Shown here: positions 9,259 to 18,651 of the stretch, piece after piece
Numbering within the stretch: the stretch's first letter is position 1
Layout: each line of letters begins with the position of its first letter
Assembly: GCA_027338645.1 (NCBI GenBank)
Contig: DAHWSH010000057.1
Coordinates: 24,068 to 88,067 of the forward strand
DNA from: JAJZIH01 sp021785265
Lineage (GTDB): Bacteria; Pseudomonadota; Gammaproteobacteria; JAKAQQ01
DNA length: 64,000 nucleotides
Direction: 5' to 3'
Notes under the pieces: model-generated
What the model was told of the DNA's origin: nothing
The model's database searches: none
Seen by the model: the letters and a program-made list of their open reading frames with translations, nothing else
Program-made: the position numbers and the translations under genes

Positions 9259-9835
9259 TTCAAGAAATAGATGTTGGGGTGGAGTCGATGAGGTCGGGAG
9301 AGGACCTCTTGCGGGCCCTGTAGTGGCTGTTGCATTGTGGCTGCCATCGGATCACGGGATCTTGGGACTTAAAGATTCCAAGCAGCTTCGTCCGGAAATG
9401 CGGGCTCGTCTGGTTCCCCAAATTCGGGCAGTGGCTTTGTCACTCGCCGTCGCTTCGGTATCTGCTGATGAAATTGATCGGGTCAATATCCATGTTGCCA
9501 CGTTGCTCGCCATGCGGTTGGCCGTGATGGCTCTGGTTCCTCGGCCACCCGGCGTCTGGGTGGATGGCCGTTTTGTTCCGCCTATGGACATCCCTGCGGA
9601 AGCACGGGTTTGTGCTGATGCTCGGTTCGAGGCGGTGAGTGCGGCATCAATTGTTGCAAAGGAGTACCGTGATCGGCTGATGATTCACTGTGAACGCCTA
9701 TATCCAGGATATGGGTTTTCCCGGCACAAGGGATACCCAACCCGTCTCCACCTCGAGGCACTCGACCGACTGGGACCCTGTCCGCTCCACCGGACCACGT
9801 TTGCTCCGGTCCGTGACCACTTGGCCCGTACCTGA
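9248..9835 (+). CDS. rnhB: Ribonuclease HII
   Basis: A 195-residue RNase HII that removes ribonucleotides from DNA and RNA from RNA:DNA hybrids. The metal-binding DEDD set is recognisable: DEVGRGPLAGPV (Asp and Glu), the DSKQL motif, VDGRF, and ADARFEAVSAASIVAKEYRD. The start is assigned to TTG 9248, inside the end of lpxB, because the first active-site motif lies only about 14 codons later and no ATG is available upstream of it. The gene is followed after 7 nt by dnaE. Confidence 0.94.
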   Translation: MEGDSRNRCWGGVDEVGRGPLAGPVVAVALWLPSDHGILGLKDSKQLRPEMRARLVPQIRAVALSLAVASVSADEIDRVNIHVATLLAMRLAVMALVPRPPGVWVDGRFVPPMDIPAEARVCADARFEAVSAASIVAKEYRDRLMIHCERLYPGYGFSRHKGYPTRLHLEALDRLGPCPLHRTTFAPVRDHLART

Positions 9836-9842
9836 GGATTCC

Positions 9843-12800
9843 GTGTTGCACCGCTCTTTTGTCCATCTTGATGTCCATACGGAGTTCTCGCTTGTAGATA
9901 GCGTCATCCAGATCCCCGACTTAGTTCGGGTCGCTCGTGAGCTGGACATGCCTGCCATTGCTGTCACGGATCTGGGCAACCTTTTTGGGGCTGTCAAGTT
10001 TTTTGAAAATGCAGTGGCGCAGGGGATCAAGCCACTTGTGGGAGTTGAAATCAGTCTGGTCACGGACGAAGTCCATAACCCCGGAGAGAAAATCCGAGTT
10101 CTGTGCTGCAATCGGGGTGGTTATCAAAATCTCTGCCGAATACTCGATGCAAGAGCTAATCCTCAAGAGGGCATTGCGAGCCCGGTACGGAAAAGTGCCC
10201 TGCTGGAGGGCCCCCTGAGCGGATTGGTGATTATGGCCGGTGCAGAAAGTACCATCGGGCGGCATGCTCTTCTGGATCAGGAAATGGAAGCTCAACGAGA
10301 AATCGAACGGTGGGCACGAATTGCCGGAGCGAATTTTTACCTGGCCGTTTCTCGGATTGGGTACCCTCAGGAGGCGCTCTTAAATGCCCGGTTGTCTCAT
10401 TTGGCTGAACGGAGCAGTATCCCGCTGGTTGCGACCAATGCGGTCCGATTTCTGGCCCCGGATGATTATGAAGCCCACGAAGCTCGGGTCTGCATCCAGC
10501 ACGGCTGGGTTCTGAACGATCCAGGACGGGAACGCCGATATACGGAGCAGCAGTATCTGAAATCGGGAAACGAGATGGAGGAGTTGTTCTCGGACTGGAG
10601 TGAGGCACTTTCCAATACCCTAGAAGTGGCAAGGCAGTGTAATTTTGAATTTTCGATGAACCGGGTTTTGTTACCGGCTTACCCGGTTCCGGTGGGGCAG
10701 GGCGAGGAAGACACGCTGCGTCAAAAAACCGTGAACGGTTTCACAAAACGAATCGAGCGGATCCAAATCCGTCGAGGTTCCGCCTTTCAGGAAGAGTCCT
10801 ATCGGGCCCGACTTGAAACAGAACTCGGCGTTATTGGACGGATGGGATTTGCCGGATATTTCCTGATTGTCTCGGATTTTATTGATTGGGCCCGATCCCA
10901 GTCCATCCCGGTGGGTCCGGGCCGGGGATCGGGGGCTGGCTCCCTGGTGGCCTATTCGCTTGGGATCACGGATCTCGACCCATTGGAGCATGGGTTGTTG
11001 TTTGAGCGTTTTCTGAATCCGGAACGGGTGACGATGCCTGACTTTGATGTGGACTTCTGTATCGAAGGACGGGATCAGGTGATTCGTTATGTGGAACAAC
11101 GCTATGGCCGAAACCAGGTTGCCCAGATTGCGACGTTTGGGACGATGGCGGCCAGGGCCGTGGTTCGGGATGTCGTGAGGGTTTTGGGCATGCCCTATGG
11201 TTTTGCCGATCGACTGGCAAAACTGATTCCATTCGAGCTTCACATGACACTCGATCGTGCGCTTGAGGAGGAATCGGACCTGAAATCCTGGTATACCTCA
11301 GATGAGATGGTCAAAACCGTCATTGACTTGGGAAGAAAACTGGAGGGTCGTGTCCGTTCGGTGGGTAAACATGCCGGTGGTGTCGTGATTGCACCCACGT
11401 CACTGACGGACTATCTGCCCCTATTTGCCGATACTGATTCCGAAGGTTTCGTGACGCAATACGATAAAGATGATCTTGAGCACTTGGGACTGGTCAAGTT
11501 CGATTTTCTGGGTTTAACGACGCTTACGATCATTGACCGGACCATCCGTCGAATCCAGTTGCTTAAGGATCACGAAAGCTTCACCTTGGATCAGATCTCA
11601 ATGCAAGATACAGCGACTTTCCGTCTTCTTCAGTCGTGTGAAACAACAGCCATTTTCCAACTGGAGTCGCGTGGCATGAGAGACCTGATCCGGCGCCTCA
11701 AACCAGACCGGTTTGATGATATCGTCGCCTTGGTCGCTTTGTTTCGCCCGGGACCTCTGCAGTCAGGCATGGTCAATGACTTTATCAACCGTAAACATGG
11801 GTTGGCTCCGATCACGTATCTTCACCCCACGTTGAAGCCCATTCTTGCAGATACCTATGGGGTCATCTTGTATCAAGAGCAAGTCATGCAGATCGCTCAG
11901 GATCTCGCAGGTTATACCTTGGGGGCAGCAGACCTTCTGAGGCGGGCCATGGGCAAGAAAAAGCCTGAGGAGATGGCACAGCAACGGGGTGTTTTTGTTT
12001 CAGGAGCCGTGTTTCGGAAGATACCGAAATCAACGGCGGATGAAATCTTTGATTTGATGGAAAAGTTTGCCGGCTATGGATTTAACAAGTCTCACTCTGT
12101 GGCTTACGCCTTGCTGGCCTACCAGACGGCTTGGCTCAAGGCCCATTTTCCTGCCCCTTTTATGGCATCCGTTCTCACGGCAGAAATGAGCCACCTTGAA
12201 AAATTGCCACCTCTCCTAACCGACTGTGCAAAGAAGCATCTTCAAATTCTGCCTCCTGATATCAATTACTCGGGGTATGGATTCTTGGTCGAAGGGGAGG
12301 GGATTCGCTACGGATTGGGCGCGATCAAGGGAGTGGGACAATCGTTTTCGGAATCGGTTATGCGAACGAGATCGACTACTCCTTTTGCAAGCCTCGAGGA
12401 CTTCTGTCAGCGCATGGGTCCTGTCCTGAACCGTCGAACGTTTGAAGCTTTGATCAAATCAGGTGCATTTGACTGCTTTGGAACTCCGCGCGGCCCTCTG
12501 CTTGGCCGGATGGATTCACTGATGGCACTGGCAGAGCAGTATGTTCGTTCAGATCATCAGAATGATTTTTTTGGCTTACCCGGTGAAGCACGGTACGATG
12601 CGACTCCTGCCGCTCAGCAATGTCTATCTGGGAGAGAGAGCTTCCTCGAAACCTTAGAACAGGAAAAGGAGGTCCTTGGTTTTTACCTGAGTGGACACCC
12701 CATGGAACTCTATCGTCAGGAATGGAGCGATCTCGGTTTGTCCCCTCTCTCTGAATCTCTTCGCTTGGCGGAAGACGTTGCAGCGCCTTTTCTTCTGACA

Positions 12801-13367
12801 GCAGGAGGGTTGCTTGATTCCATGCGCTGGAAGCTGGATCGTGGACACGGGTTCCTGGAAGATGGAACCGGACGTATTGAAGTCGTTTTTTTTGGTGAGG
12901 ATTTGGTCAAGCAAAGCAAGCAACTTGCCCTCAATGCGCCTGTGGTGGTTCATGGATCATTGGGTTTCGATGAGTTTGCTGGGGACTGGAGATTCAGAGT
13001 CAAAACGATTGATCCGTATGAACAATGGCGTTCGGCAAGCTGCCGTTTTCTGGTTTTGTCGTGGGAAGATCACCCGGAAGCCCATGAATTCCCTGCCGAG
13101 CAAGTGACTGAGCTCTTACAGCAGCATCAAGGCGGGGCGACGGGGCTTCGCATCCACTATACGACACAAGGGATTCGAGCGGTATTGCAGCCTCGTGAAG
13201 AAATGACGATTCGGCTCTCGTCCAATCTACTGGATGCACTCAGAAATCTTTTAGGTGCTCGGTCCATTCACTTTGTACCCTGGAAAAAACCAGCCTCTGG
13301 ATTTAAAAATGTGGGCTCGAGAACTACGCGGACAATTGGTGCTCGTGGTTGGGTCGCGAGTCGCTGA
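9843..13367 (+). CDS. dnaE: DNA polymerase III subunit alpha
   Basis: The 1174-residue catalytic subunit of the replicative polymerase. Order of domains: PHP domain starting with HLDVHTEFSL (variant of the usual HLHVHS), the polymerase palm with PDFDVDFCIEGRDQV holding catalytic aspartates and GPGRGSGAGSLV upstream, the fingers, a helix-hairpin-helix region (GLGAIKGVG), and a C-terminal OB domain. GTG 9843 after AGGA is chosen as start; TTG 9846 one codon on is possible. The longer frame from 9690 runs inside rnhB and is not used. The usual downstream neighbour accA has been moved 5.3 kb away by an accessory block. Confidence 0.96.
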   Translation: MLHRSFVHLDVHTEFSLVDSVIQIPDLVRVARELDMPAIAVTDLGNLFGAVKFFENAVAQGIKPLVGVEISLVTDEVHNPGEKIRVLCCNRGGYQNLCRILDARANPQEGIASPVRKSALLEGPLSGLVIMAGAESTIGRHALLDQEMEAQREIERWARIAGANFYLAVSRIGYPQEALLNARLSHLAERSSIPLVATNAVRFLAPDDYEAHEARVCIQHGWVLNDPGRERRYTEQQYLKSGNEMEELFSDWSEALSNTLEVARQCNFEFSMNRVLLPAYPVPVGQGEEDTLRQKTVNGFTKRIERIQIRRGSAFQEESYRARLETELGVIGRMGFAGYFLIVSDFIDWARSQSIPVGPGRGSGAGSLVAYSLGITDLDPLEHGLLFERFLNPERVTMPDFDVDFCIEGRDQVIRYVEQRYGRNQVAQIATFGTMAARAVVRDVVRVLGMPYGFADRLAKLIPFELHMTLDRALEEESDLKSWYTSDEMVKTVIDLGRKLEGRVRSVGKHAGGVVIAPTSLTDYLPLFADTDSEGFVTQYDKDDLEHLGLVKFDFLGLTTLTIIDRTIRRIQLLKDHESFTLDQISMQDTATFRLLQSCETTAIFQLESRGMRDLIRRLKPDRFDDIVALVALFRPGPLQSGMVNDFINRKHGLAPITYLHPTLKPILADTYGVILYQEQVMQIAQDLAGYTLGAADLLRRAMGKKKPEEMAQQRGVFVSGAVFRKIPKSTADEIFDLMEKFAGYGFNKSHSVAYALLAYQTAWLKAHFPAPFMASVLTAEMSHLEKLPPLLTDCAKKHLQILPPDINYSGYGFLVEGEGIRYGLGAIKGVGQSFSESVMRTRSTTPFASLEDFCQRMGPVLNRRTFEALIKSGAFDCFGTPRGPLLGRMDSLMALAEQYVRSDHQNDFFGLPGEARYDATPAAQQCLSGRESFLETLEQEKEVLGFYLSGHPMELYRQEWSDLGLSPLSESLRLAEDVAAPFLLTAGGLLDSMRWKLDRGHGFLEDGTGRIEVVFFGEDLVKQSKQLALNAPVVVHGSLGFDEFAGDWRFRVKTIDPYEQWRSASCRFLVLSWEDHPEAHEFPAEQVTELLQQHQGGATGLRIHYTTQGIRAVLQPREEMTIRLSSNLLDALRNLLGARSIHFVPWKKPASGFKNVGSRTTRTIGARGWVASR

Positions 13368-13439
13368 TCGTCTCACCACCCCGTTTACACCAAAGGATCC
13401 ATTGGATTTCCACTGACCCGTTCCTTTATTAAAAACGAC

Positions 13440-13457
13440 CGGTAGCGTTTTCTACCG
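13440..13457. other. Short inverted repeat between dnaE and the MarR gene
   Basis: CGGTAG and CTACCG flank a CGTTTT loop. It lies where the dnaE transcript (from the left) and the MarR transcript (from the right) would converge. There is no T run directly after it on either strand, so a weak terminator is only one possibility. Confidence 0.35.
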
Positions 13458-13507
13458 CGGCCTATTTTGTGGGGGTGTGGAAGGCCTGATGCTCGCTTGT
13501 GGATTTT

Positions 13508-13969
13508 TTATCGCGAACCCCACCGCTTCGGTTTCGGCGCCGTCTTTTCAATGCGGGTCAGGATAGCCCGCAGAATCGGTCCCAGCCGAGACAGCTCGGA
13601 TCGGTGTTGCAAGCTGAGTGTTGAAAGCACTCGTTCACCCTTTCGGGTCAGGTACAAAAACACCTGACGTCGGTCCTGTTTCCCCTGCTCTCGGTCGATC
13701 CAGCCTCCTCGCACGAGGCGGTTGATGAGTCCAACAGCACTGTGCGGACGGATTCCAATCCATTTGGCGAGATCCCCGATCGTCGTGCCATGCTCTTGAC
13801 TGGCACGAATTGCGAGGAGAGCCTGATGTTGCTGAGCAGTCAGCCCAGCACGGCGCGCTGCTGTTTCACTGAATGCCAGGAAACGTCGAATATGATGTCG
13901 GAAGTGCGCGAGCAGGTGGTAATCTGCGGTTTGGAGAGCAGCTGATTTCATGGGTTTCATGGATCTCAT
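13508..13969 (-). CDS. MarR-family transcriptional regulator
   Basis: A winged-helix regulator of about 153 residues. The family pattern is clear: an N-terminal helix, AGLTAQQHQALLAI, the recognition region IGDLAKWIGIRPHSAVGLINRL, and the wing with the conserved DRR signature (KQDRRQVFLYLT). MarR proteins usually repress efflux or stress genes and respond to phenolic ligands; the target here is unknown and no neighbouring gene faces it in the usual divergent way. Start codons at 13969, 13960 and 13951 are all in frame and none has a strong ribosome site, so the N-terminus is uncertain by a few residues. Confidence 0.85.
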   Translation of the reverse strand: MRSMKPMKSAALQTADYHLLAHFRHHIRRFLAFSETAARRAGLTAQQHQALLAIRASQEHGTTIGDLAKWIGIRPHSAVGLINRLVRGGWIDREQGKQDRRQVFLYLTRKGERVLSTLSLQHRSELSRLGPILRAILTRIEKTAPKPKRWGSR

Positions 13970-14125
13970 GAAAAGTGCCCCATGTCCAAGGTGCTGGATG
14001 CGACAGTCGAATCTATCATAGCCCATTCTCGAGCACTTGTGATAAATTTGCTGTGCGGTTCGAGGGTTTTTTCTTGCGGGTGCGATCAAAATTAAGGTAG
14101 GTGGACTCAACTCTGAAGTGCAACA

Positions 14126-15452
14126 TCACTGACGAGCCCAGGGGGCAAACTGCGGTCGCATCGGACGCACTTTCTTCATCATCGGCACGCCGTAGCCAAT
14201 GGCTTCGTCCGGCAGGCTATAACCCAACACAACCGGCTCAGGCTCAGACTCTCGCTTGCGCTCGAACCGTGGCCGCTTCTGTTTATTGCTGTGGATGCCC
14301 TCGGTGAATAGAATCTTGGCTCTCGCGCCTCGAACGAATAGCCATGGCCCAGCCGGTTCATGACGCGGATGAGGCTGTTCAGCGACTCCGTGTAGGCGTT
14401 CGTCACCGGATGCTCGAAGTAGTTGAGGGTGAACGGCTGCCAGAGGGTGAAGGCTCGGATCAGGTCGGCGAAGTAGGGTCTGATCTCGGTCGAGATGCCC
14501 CTGTGCCATGCCTCATAGCTCCACATGGCTTCCTCTGGCGCCCGGCCTCGTAGATGGCGTAGAAGGGCTCCTTGAGTCTGTACGCCTCTTTCAAGGCCGG
14601 CTAGTTTTTCATCCAGCCGTCAAGGTTCAGGCGCTCTTCATCGCTCAATGTGCGCTCGCGCTTCAAGAGCACGAAGCGATCGTGCATCAGTCCGCGCTCC
14701 TGTTTCAGCGTCAGTTCGGCCCGCAATTCATTGTGGGCCTTCTCCAGTGCGTCGTTCGCCATCCTGACGAGGTGGAACTTGTCGATGACGATGGCGGCGT
14801 CCGGCAGTACCGCACTCACCGCATCGCGGTAGGGTGTCCACATATTCATCGTCACGTACTGCACCGTGTCCCGGTACGGCATCTTGAACAGGTACTTCGC
14901 CACCGTGTCTTTGTTCCGGTTGTGGAGCATGTCCACGATGCTGTTGTTCTGGATGTTCGAGACGACGCATCGCGGCTTGTTGATGATGTGGATTTCGCCG
15001 ATGCCCATCCACTTCGGCGTCTCGAAGTGGACGGTCTGCTCAAGCTCGTTGATGTAGTCGCGGAAGATGTTGTGGATCGTTCCCTCGACCACGCCGGTTT
15101 CGTCGGCCAGCGAGGTGAAGATGCGCTTCGACGCCTGCTGCCCGATCCACTTCACCAGCCGGTCGGTCATCATCCGGTTCTCGGCCAGCACGGGCCGCGC
15201 CTGCGAGAATGTCTTGCCGCAGGCTTGGCAGCGTAGCCGCTTGGTGTCGATCTAGATGCCCACGCGCTTGCCGTGCATGGGCAAGTCCTTGAACACCTGC
15301 TCGCGGGTGCCCCACGAGGTCAATCGGTCAAACTGGCAATGCAGGCAGGAAGATGTCACGTCCACCGGCGCCGCTCTGACGTGGTAGTCGTGGTCGGTTT
15401 ACTCCACACGCAGCACCGGGTACTGCGGGAGGTTCAGGATGTTGGCTGGCAT
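14126..15452 (-). pseudogene. ISL3-family transposase, inactivated
   Basis: Read on the minus strand from ATG 15452, the frame gives an N-terminal zinc-finger segment (CLHCQFDRL and RLRCQACGKTFSQARP), a helix-turn-helix, and the DDE core (HIINKPRCVVSNI, IDKFHLVRMANDAL) of an ISL3-family transposase. It is dead: a TAA after residue 17, a TAG just before the second zinc motif (where the family usually has Trp), a TAG near 14601 after GWMKN, a frameshift close to 14535 before MWSYEAWHRGI, and another near 14330 before AKILFTEGIH. Terminal inverted repeats were not identified. It marks the accessory block between dnaE and accA as mobile DNA. Confidence 0.88.
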
Positions 15453-15631
15453 GGATCAAGCTTCTCCATGCTGGCGAGGTGCGGCGTCGACCAATCGGCA
15501 TAGGTGGTGTTCGGCACGTCAAGCGTAGCCCGGATCATGTCGGCGACGGACTGGCCCGTCACGTCCCACACGGCATTGCCGCCATTGCACCTTGTCTGCA
15601 GTCGGCATCGTGGCGATGTTCAATGGATCAA
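15453..15631 (-). other. Possible decayed coding remnant between transposase and nucleotidyltransferase genes
   Basis: On the minus strand a reading beginning ATGATTGATCCATTG near 15634 is protein-like at first, then shifts frame to a stretch that includes VWDVTGQSVADMIRATLDVP. No family was recognised, and the frame is broken. It could be a gene fragment carried with the mobile block. Confidence 0.35.
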
Positions 15632-16357
15632 TCATGGCTCCATTCCATGGTCATCGGAACGATCAGCATCAAGATCGCACACCCGGTCGAAGATAACGGT
15701 TGAAAGGCACGAACAAGCCGCTTTAACCGCCTGCCAGTCATGCCAGCGAGGATCAAGGTTTTTGTACTCGCTGAGTTCGGTTTCTTCCAAGTCGTAGGGG
15801 AGCGCGTTGGCAAGCTGGACCTGCAATTGCTGTAGCGGCGATTCACCGCTGTCCTGCTGGTAGAGTCGGTCAAATAATTGCAGCGCGTGGGCAACGCTCG
15901 CATCGCCCATGTGACCTGCCAAGGCCACGAAGTCGAGATAATCCCGCGTGGCGTTGCGCTTGAGGATCAACACGCCCTTGATGCGCAGAATCTCACCTTC
16001 GGTCGGAACGGTAATTCGCGCACCGTGGTAATCCACTACTGTCGTTTCCAACGGTTCGTCGCGGATAAGCTGGCGAACCCCGGTTTCGATGCCATCGAGA
16101 CTGCCAAGGATTTGCACGGGGCGTTGCACGCGAGCCGTTTTCCAGCCAGCGACCGACTCAAGCTCGGACAGCACTTCGTCAAAGCGGTGACGCAGATCGG
16201 GCAGCACATGGTCAGCGTCACGGGAAAAACGATGCGCTGCGTGGATCGCCGAGGCGGTTCCCCCGACCAGCACGGCATCCGGCAGGATGCGCTGGAGCCG
16301 TGCGGCAGAGGAGAGGACAAGTTCCCAGTCAGGTAGTGGTGCGGTGTTGTTCGGCAT
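15632..16357 (-). CDS. AbiEii/AbiGii-like nucleotidyltransferase (toxin-type)
   Basis: A 241-residue protein with the nucleotidyltransferase fold of the AbiEii/AbiGii group: VLVGGTASAIH (the G-G-T/S motif) followed by the metal-binding SRDADHV, and later the conserved KRNATRDYLDFVAL segment. Members act as type IV toxins or abortive-infection effectors, though many relatives are uncharacterised. The start ATG 16357 lies inside the preceding small gene, overlapping it by 29 nt, so the two are likely co-translated. An upstream start at 16480 would read through that gene and was rejected. The C-terminus runs right up to a decayed remnant, so its end may not be original. Confidence 0.75.
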   Translation of the reverse strand: MPNNTAPLPDWELVLSSAARLQRILPDAVLVGGTASAIHAAHRFSRDADHVLPDLRHRFDEVLSELESVAGWKTARVQRPVQILGSLDGIETGVRQLIRDEPLETTVVDYHGARITVPTEGEILRIKGVLILKRNATRDYLDFVALAGHMGDASVAHALQLFDRLYQQDSGESPLQQLQVQLANALPYDLEETELSEYKNLDPRWHDWQAVKAACSCLSTVIFDRVCDLDADRSDDHGMEP

Positions 16358-16592
16358 AGTGCATCCAGAAGTGATGGCGTTGAGCGTAAGGATTGGAGGC
16401 GTAAGGGCGGCACACGCGATCCACCTTGTCCAGCAGGGCACGGTCGGACAAAGCTGCCCGGCGCAGTTCCGCCCACTCACTCCATCGACCGCGTGAAATC
16501 ACGTCGTCGATAGCGGCGAGAGTGAAACGTTCATGGTTGAGGTGGCGATGAAGCATGGCGAACAACGCACTTTTGCGATTGTCGATAATCAC
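16329..16592 (-). CDS. Small protein paired with the nucleotidyltransferase (antitoxin candidate)
   Basis: An 87-residue basic/aromatic protein with no family that I recognise. It is encoded just upstream of, and overlapping by 29 nt, the AbiEii-like gene, which is the usual place for a partner or antitoxin of this kind. No clear helix-turn-helix is visible and no good ribosome site precedes ATG 16592. The assignment as antitoxin rests on position only. Confidence 0.6.
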   Translation of the reverse strand: MIIDNRKSALFAMLHRHLNHERFTLAAIDDVISRGRWSEWAELRRAALSDRALLDKVDRVCRPYASNPYAQRHHFWMHYAEQHRTTT

Positions 16593-16704
16593 ATCTTACG
16601 TAAACAGGGGGACAGAAACAACACGGTTTTGCGATTTTAATTGCCTGTGCTTTGTGCTCATTGCGGGCTTGCCCAACCCACTTTTACGAATACCTCAAAA
16701 TTAA

Positions 16705-16725
16705 ATATATCGTGATAAGATATAT
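16705..16725. promoter_or_regulatory. Inverted repeat upstream of the ClC gene (candidate operator)
   Basis: ATATATC and GATATAT are perfect 7-bp arms around the 7-nt spacer GTGATAA, ending 3 nt before the TTG start at 16729. Its position just before the start suggests an operator or a translation-control site. No specific regulator can be named. Confidence 0.45.
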
Positions 16726-16728
16726 ATT

Positions 16729-18417
16729 TTGGAAACCGCCAGCCAGCCTGAAACCCCCATGACTCACCGTCTTCGCCAAAAACCGTCTCCACTCGCGGAT
16801 TATTCACCGGGGCAACGTGTTTTTTTTCTCAGCCTGTTGGCCCTTCCCATCGGGACCTTATCTGCTTTCATGGGTTGGCTTTTGCTCAAAATGATCGCCT
16901 TTGTCATCAATCTGGCCTATGGATCGCGGTTGAGTGTTACACATCTGTCCATACCGAATTACTTGCCCTGGACTTCGGTTTTCATTCCCGTGATCGGGGG
17001 CCTGATTGTGGGTTTTCTGGCTCGATTTGGATCTCAGGCGATTCGTGGGCATGGAATTCCCGAGGCCATGGAATCGATTGTAGAAAATGGAAGCTGTGTT
17101 CCACCTCGCCTGGCGTGGCTTAAACCTCTTGCGTCTGCGATCAGTATCGGTACGGGCGGTCCTTTTGGTGCTGAAGGCCCGATCATTGTGAGTGGAGGCT
17201 CACTCGGATCGATTGTGGGCCAACTGCTTCCCTTGAACGACGACGAACGAAAGATCTGCCTGGCAGCCGGTGCGGCAGGGGGTATGTCCATCATCTTTGG
17301 GACCCCGATTGCCGCTGTCCTGCTGGCTGTAGAGCTTCTGCTTTTCGAATGGAAGCCGCAAAGCCTGATACCCGTCTCGCTGGCAGCAGGGGTTGCCCAA
17401 GCGTGGCGTCCGCTTCTGGTCGGATCTCATCCCATGTTTGCTATGACAGTGACCTCCGTTCTGCCGCCGGTGGATCTGTTCTGGTGCCTGCTGGTCGGGT
17501 TCGTGGGCGCGATTCTGGCCATTGGTCTTACATGGTTGGTCTACCGCTGGGAAGGAGTTTTCCAAAAACTGCCGTTGCACTGGATGTGGTGGCCGGCTCT
17601 AGGGGGGATTTTTATTGGGCTCATCGGCTGGATGGAACCCAGAGCCCTGGGCGTGGGTTACCACAATATCCGGGCCCTGCTGAACGGACGGCTCGTCACG
17701 AACCAGATTTTGCGGCTGTTTTTGGCCAAGTCAGCGGTCTGGACCTTGGCCTTGGGGTCGGGCACGGCCGGCGGGGTTTTGGCTCCGCTCGCCATGATTG
17801 GTGCCTCTGCAGGGCAGCTGATGGGGACCTGGATCCCGGTTGGAAACCCCTCCCTTTGGGCACTGCTGATGATGGCCAGTGTGATGGGGGCAGCTATGCG
17901 GGCGCCCCTGACGGCCATTTTTTTTGGATATGAAGTGACCGGGAATGCCCATGCTTTACTTCCACTCTTGATGACCGTCATGGTTGCGCATCTGTTCTGC
18001 GTGAAGTGGGTGAAGCGTTCCATCATGACCGAAAAAGTCGCGCACCAGGGTATTCACATTCAACAGGAAATGGCAACGGACGTGCTGAATGTCCGGCTCG
18101 CTCGCGACGTGATCCAAATGAAGCAAAAAAATCAAGTCGAGGAACCACCGTCTCGGCCTGAAACCGTCTTGCAAGATCCGGGGGTCGATGAAAATCTGTC
18201 CTTGATGGGTGTGATCGAGTATATGGACCTGAATCATCTGGATTCGGTGTCAGTGAAAACGGGAAGCACTGGTGAGGTCTTGGGTTCAATCGGCAGAACC
18301 GATCTCCTGGATTTTCTGGCCCGGCTTCGACGGTTGAGTCGAGTCCGGAGGAGAGTGCTTGGAATCCGGCACTCCAGCCGTGGCATGGACCAGTCTGGAG
18401 CGCGGGATCCCGTTTAA
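16729..18417 (+). CDS. ClC-family chloride channel/transporter
   Basis: A 562-residue polytopic protein with the ClC anion-path motifs: GHGIPEAM (GSGIP position), GGPFGAEGPI with the gating Glu, and GSGTAGGVLAP. A cytosolic CBS-like tail follows from about residue 450. The internal proton Glu of ClC exchangers appears to be Leu (AVELLLFEW where exchangers have EE), and the C-terminal ion-binding Tyr position reads RSIMTEK, so transport may be channel-like or altered. In acidophiles and enterics such proteins support acid resistance. The start is TTG 16729 or ATG 16759; neither has a convincing ribosome site. Confidence 0.88.
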   Translation: METASQPETPMTHRLRQKPSPLADYSPGQRVFFLSLLALPIGTLSAFMGWLLLKMIAFVINLAYGSRLSVTHLSIPNYLPWTSVFIPVIGGLIVGFLARFGSQAIRGHGIPEAMESIVENGSCVPPRLAWLKPLASAISIGTGGPFGAEGPIIVSGGSLGSIVGQLLPLNDDERKICLAAGAAGGMSIIFGTPIAAVLLAVELLLFEWKPQSLIPVSLAAGVAQAWRPLLVGSHPMFAMTVTSVLPPVDLFWCLLVGFVGAILAIGLTWLVYRWEGVFQKLPLHWMWWPALGGIFIGLIGWMEPRALGVGYHNIRALLNGRLVTNQILRLFLAKSAVWTLALGSGTAGGVLAPLAMIGASAGQLMGTWIPVGNPSLWALLMMASVMGAAMRAPLTAIFFGYEVTGNAHALLPLLMTVMVAHLFCVKWVKRSIMTEKVAHQGIHIQQEMATDVLNVRLARDVIQMKQKNQVEEPPSRPETVLQDPGVDENLSLMGVIEYMDLNHLDSVSVKTGSTGEVLGSIGRTDLLDFLARLRRLSRVRRRVLGIRHSSRGMDQSGARDPV

Positions 18418-18651
18418 GCAGGAAAAGATTCCTGTGCCGAGCCTGGGTCGGGCTGGATCACGGAATTTTTGAGCCAGAGTTTTCCTGGAGCCTCCCATTC
18501 GGTGTTCGAGTGATCAGGAAGTGTTCCCGACCCGTATTTCTTGCCTGGAACTCTGGCACAATAACCGGGTAGGCCTGCAGGCTGGTGTCTCGAAATCACG
18601 AAACCGATAGCCTGTAGCGTGTGGGTGGTTGACCTCGGGGAAACCTTGTAA

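Noticed and set aside
14508..15236. Long plus-strand open frame across the ISL3 region
   Set aside because: It is the antisense of the transposase; the His/Val/Asp-rich translation has no family features.
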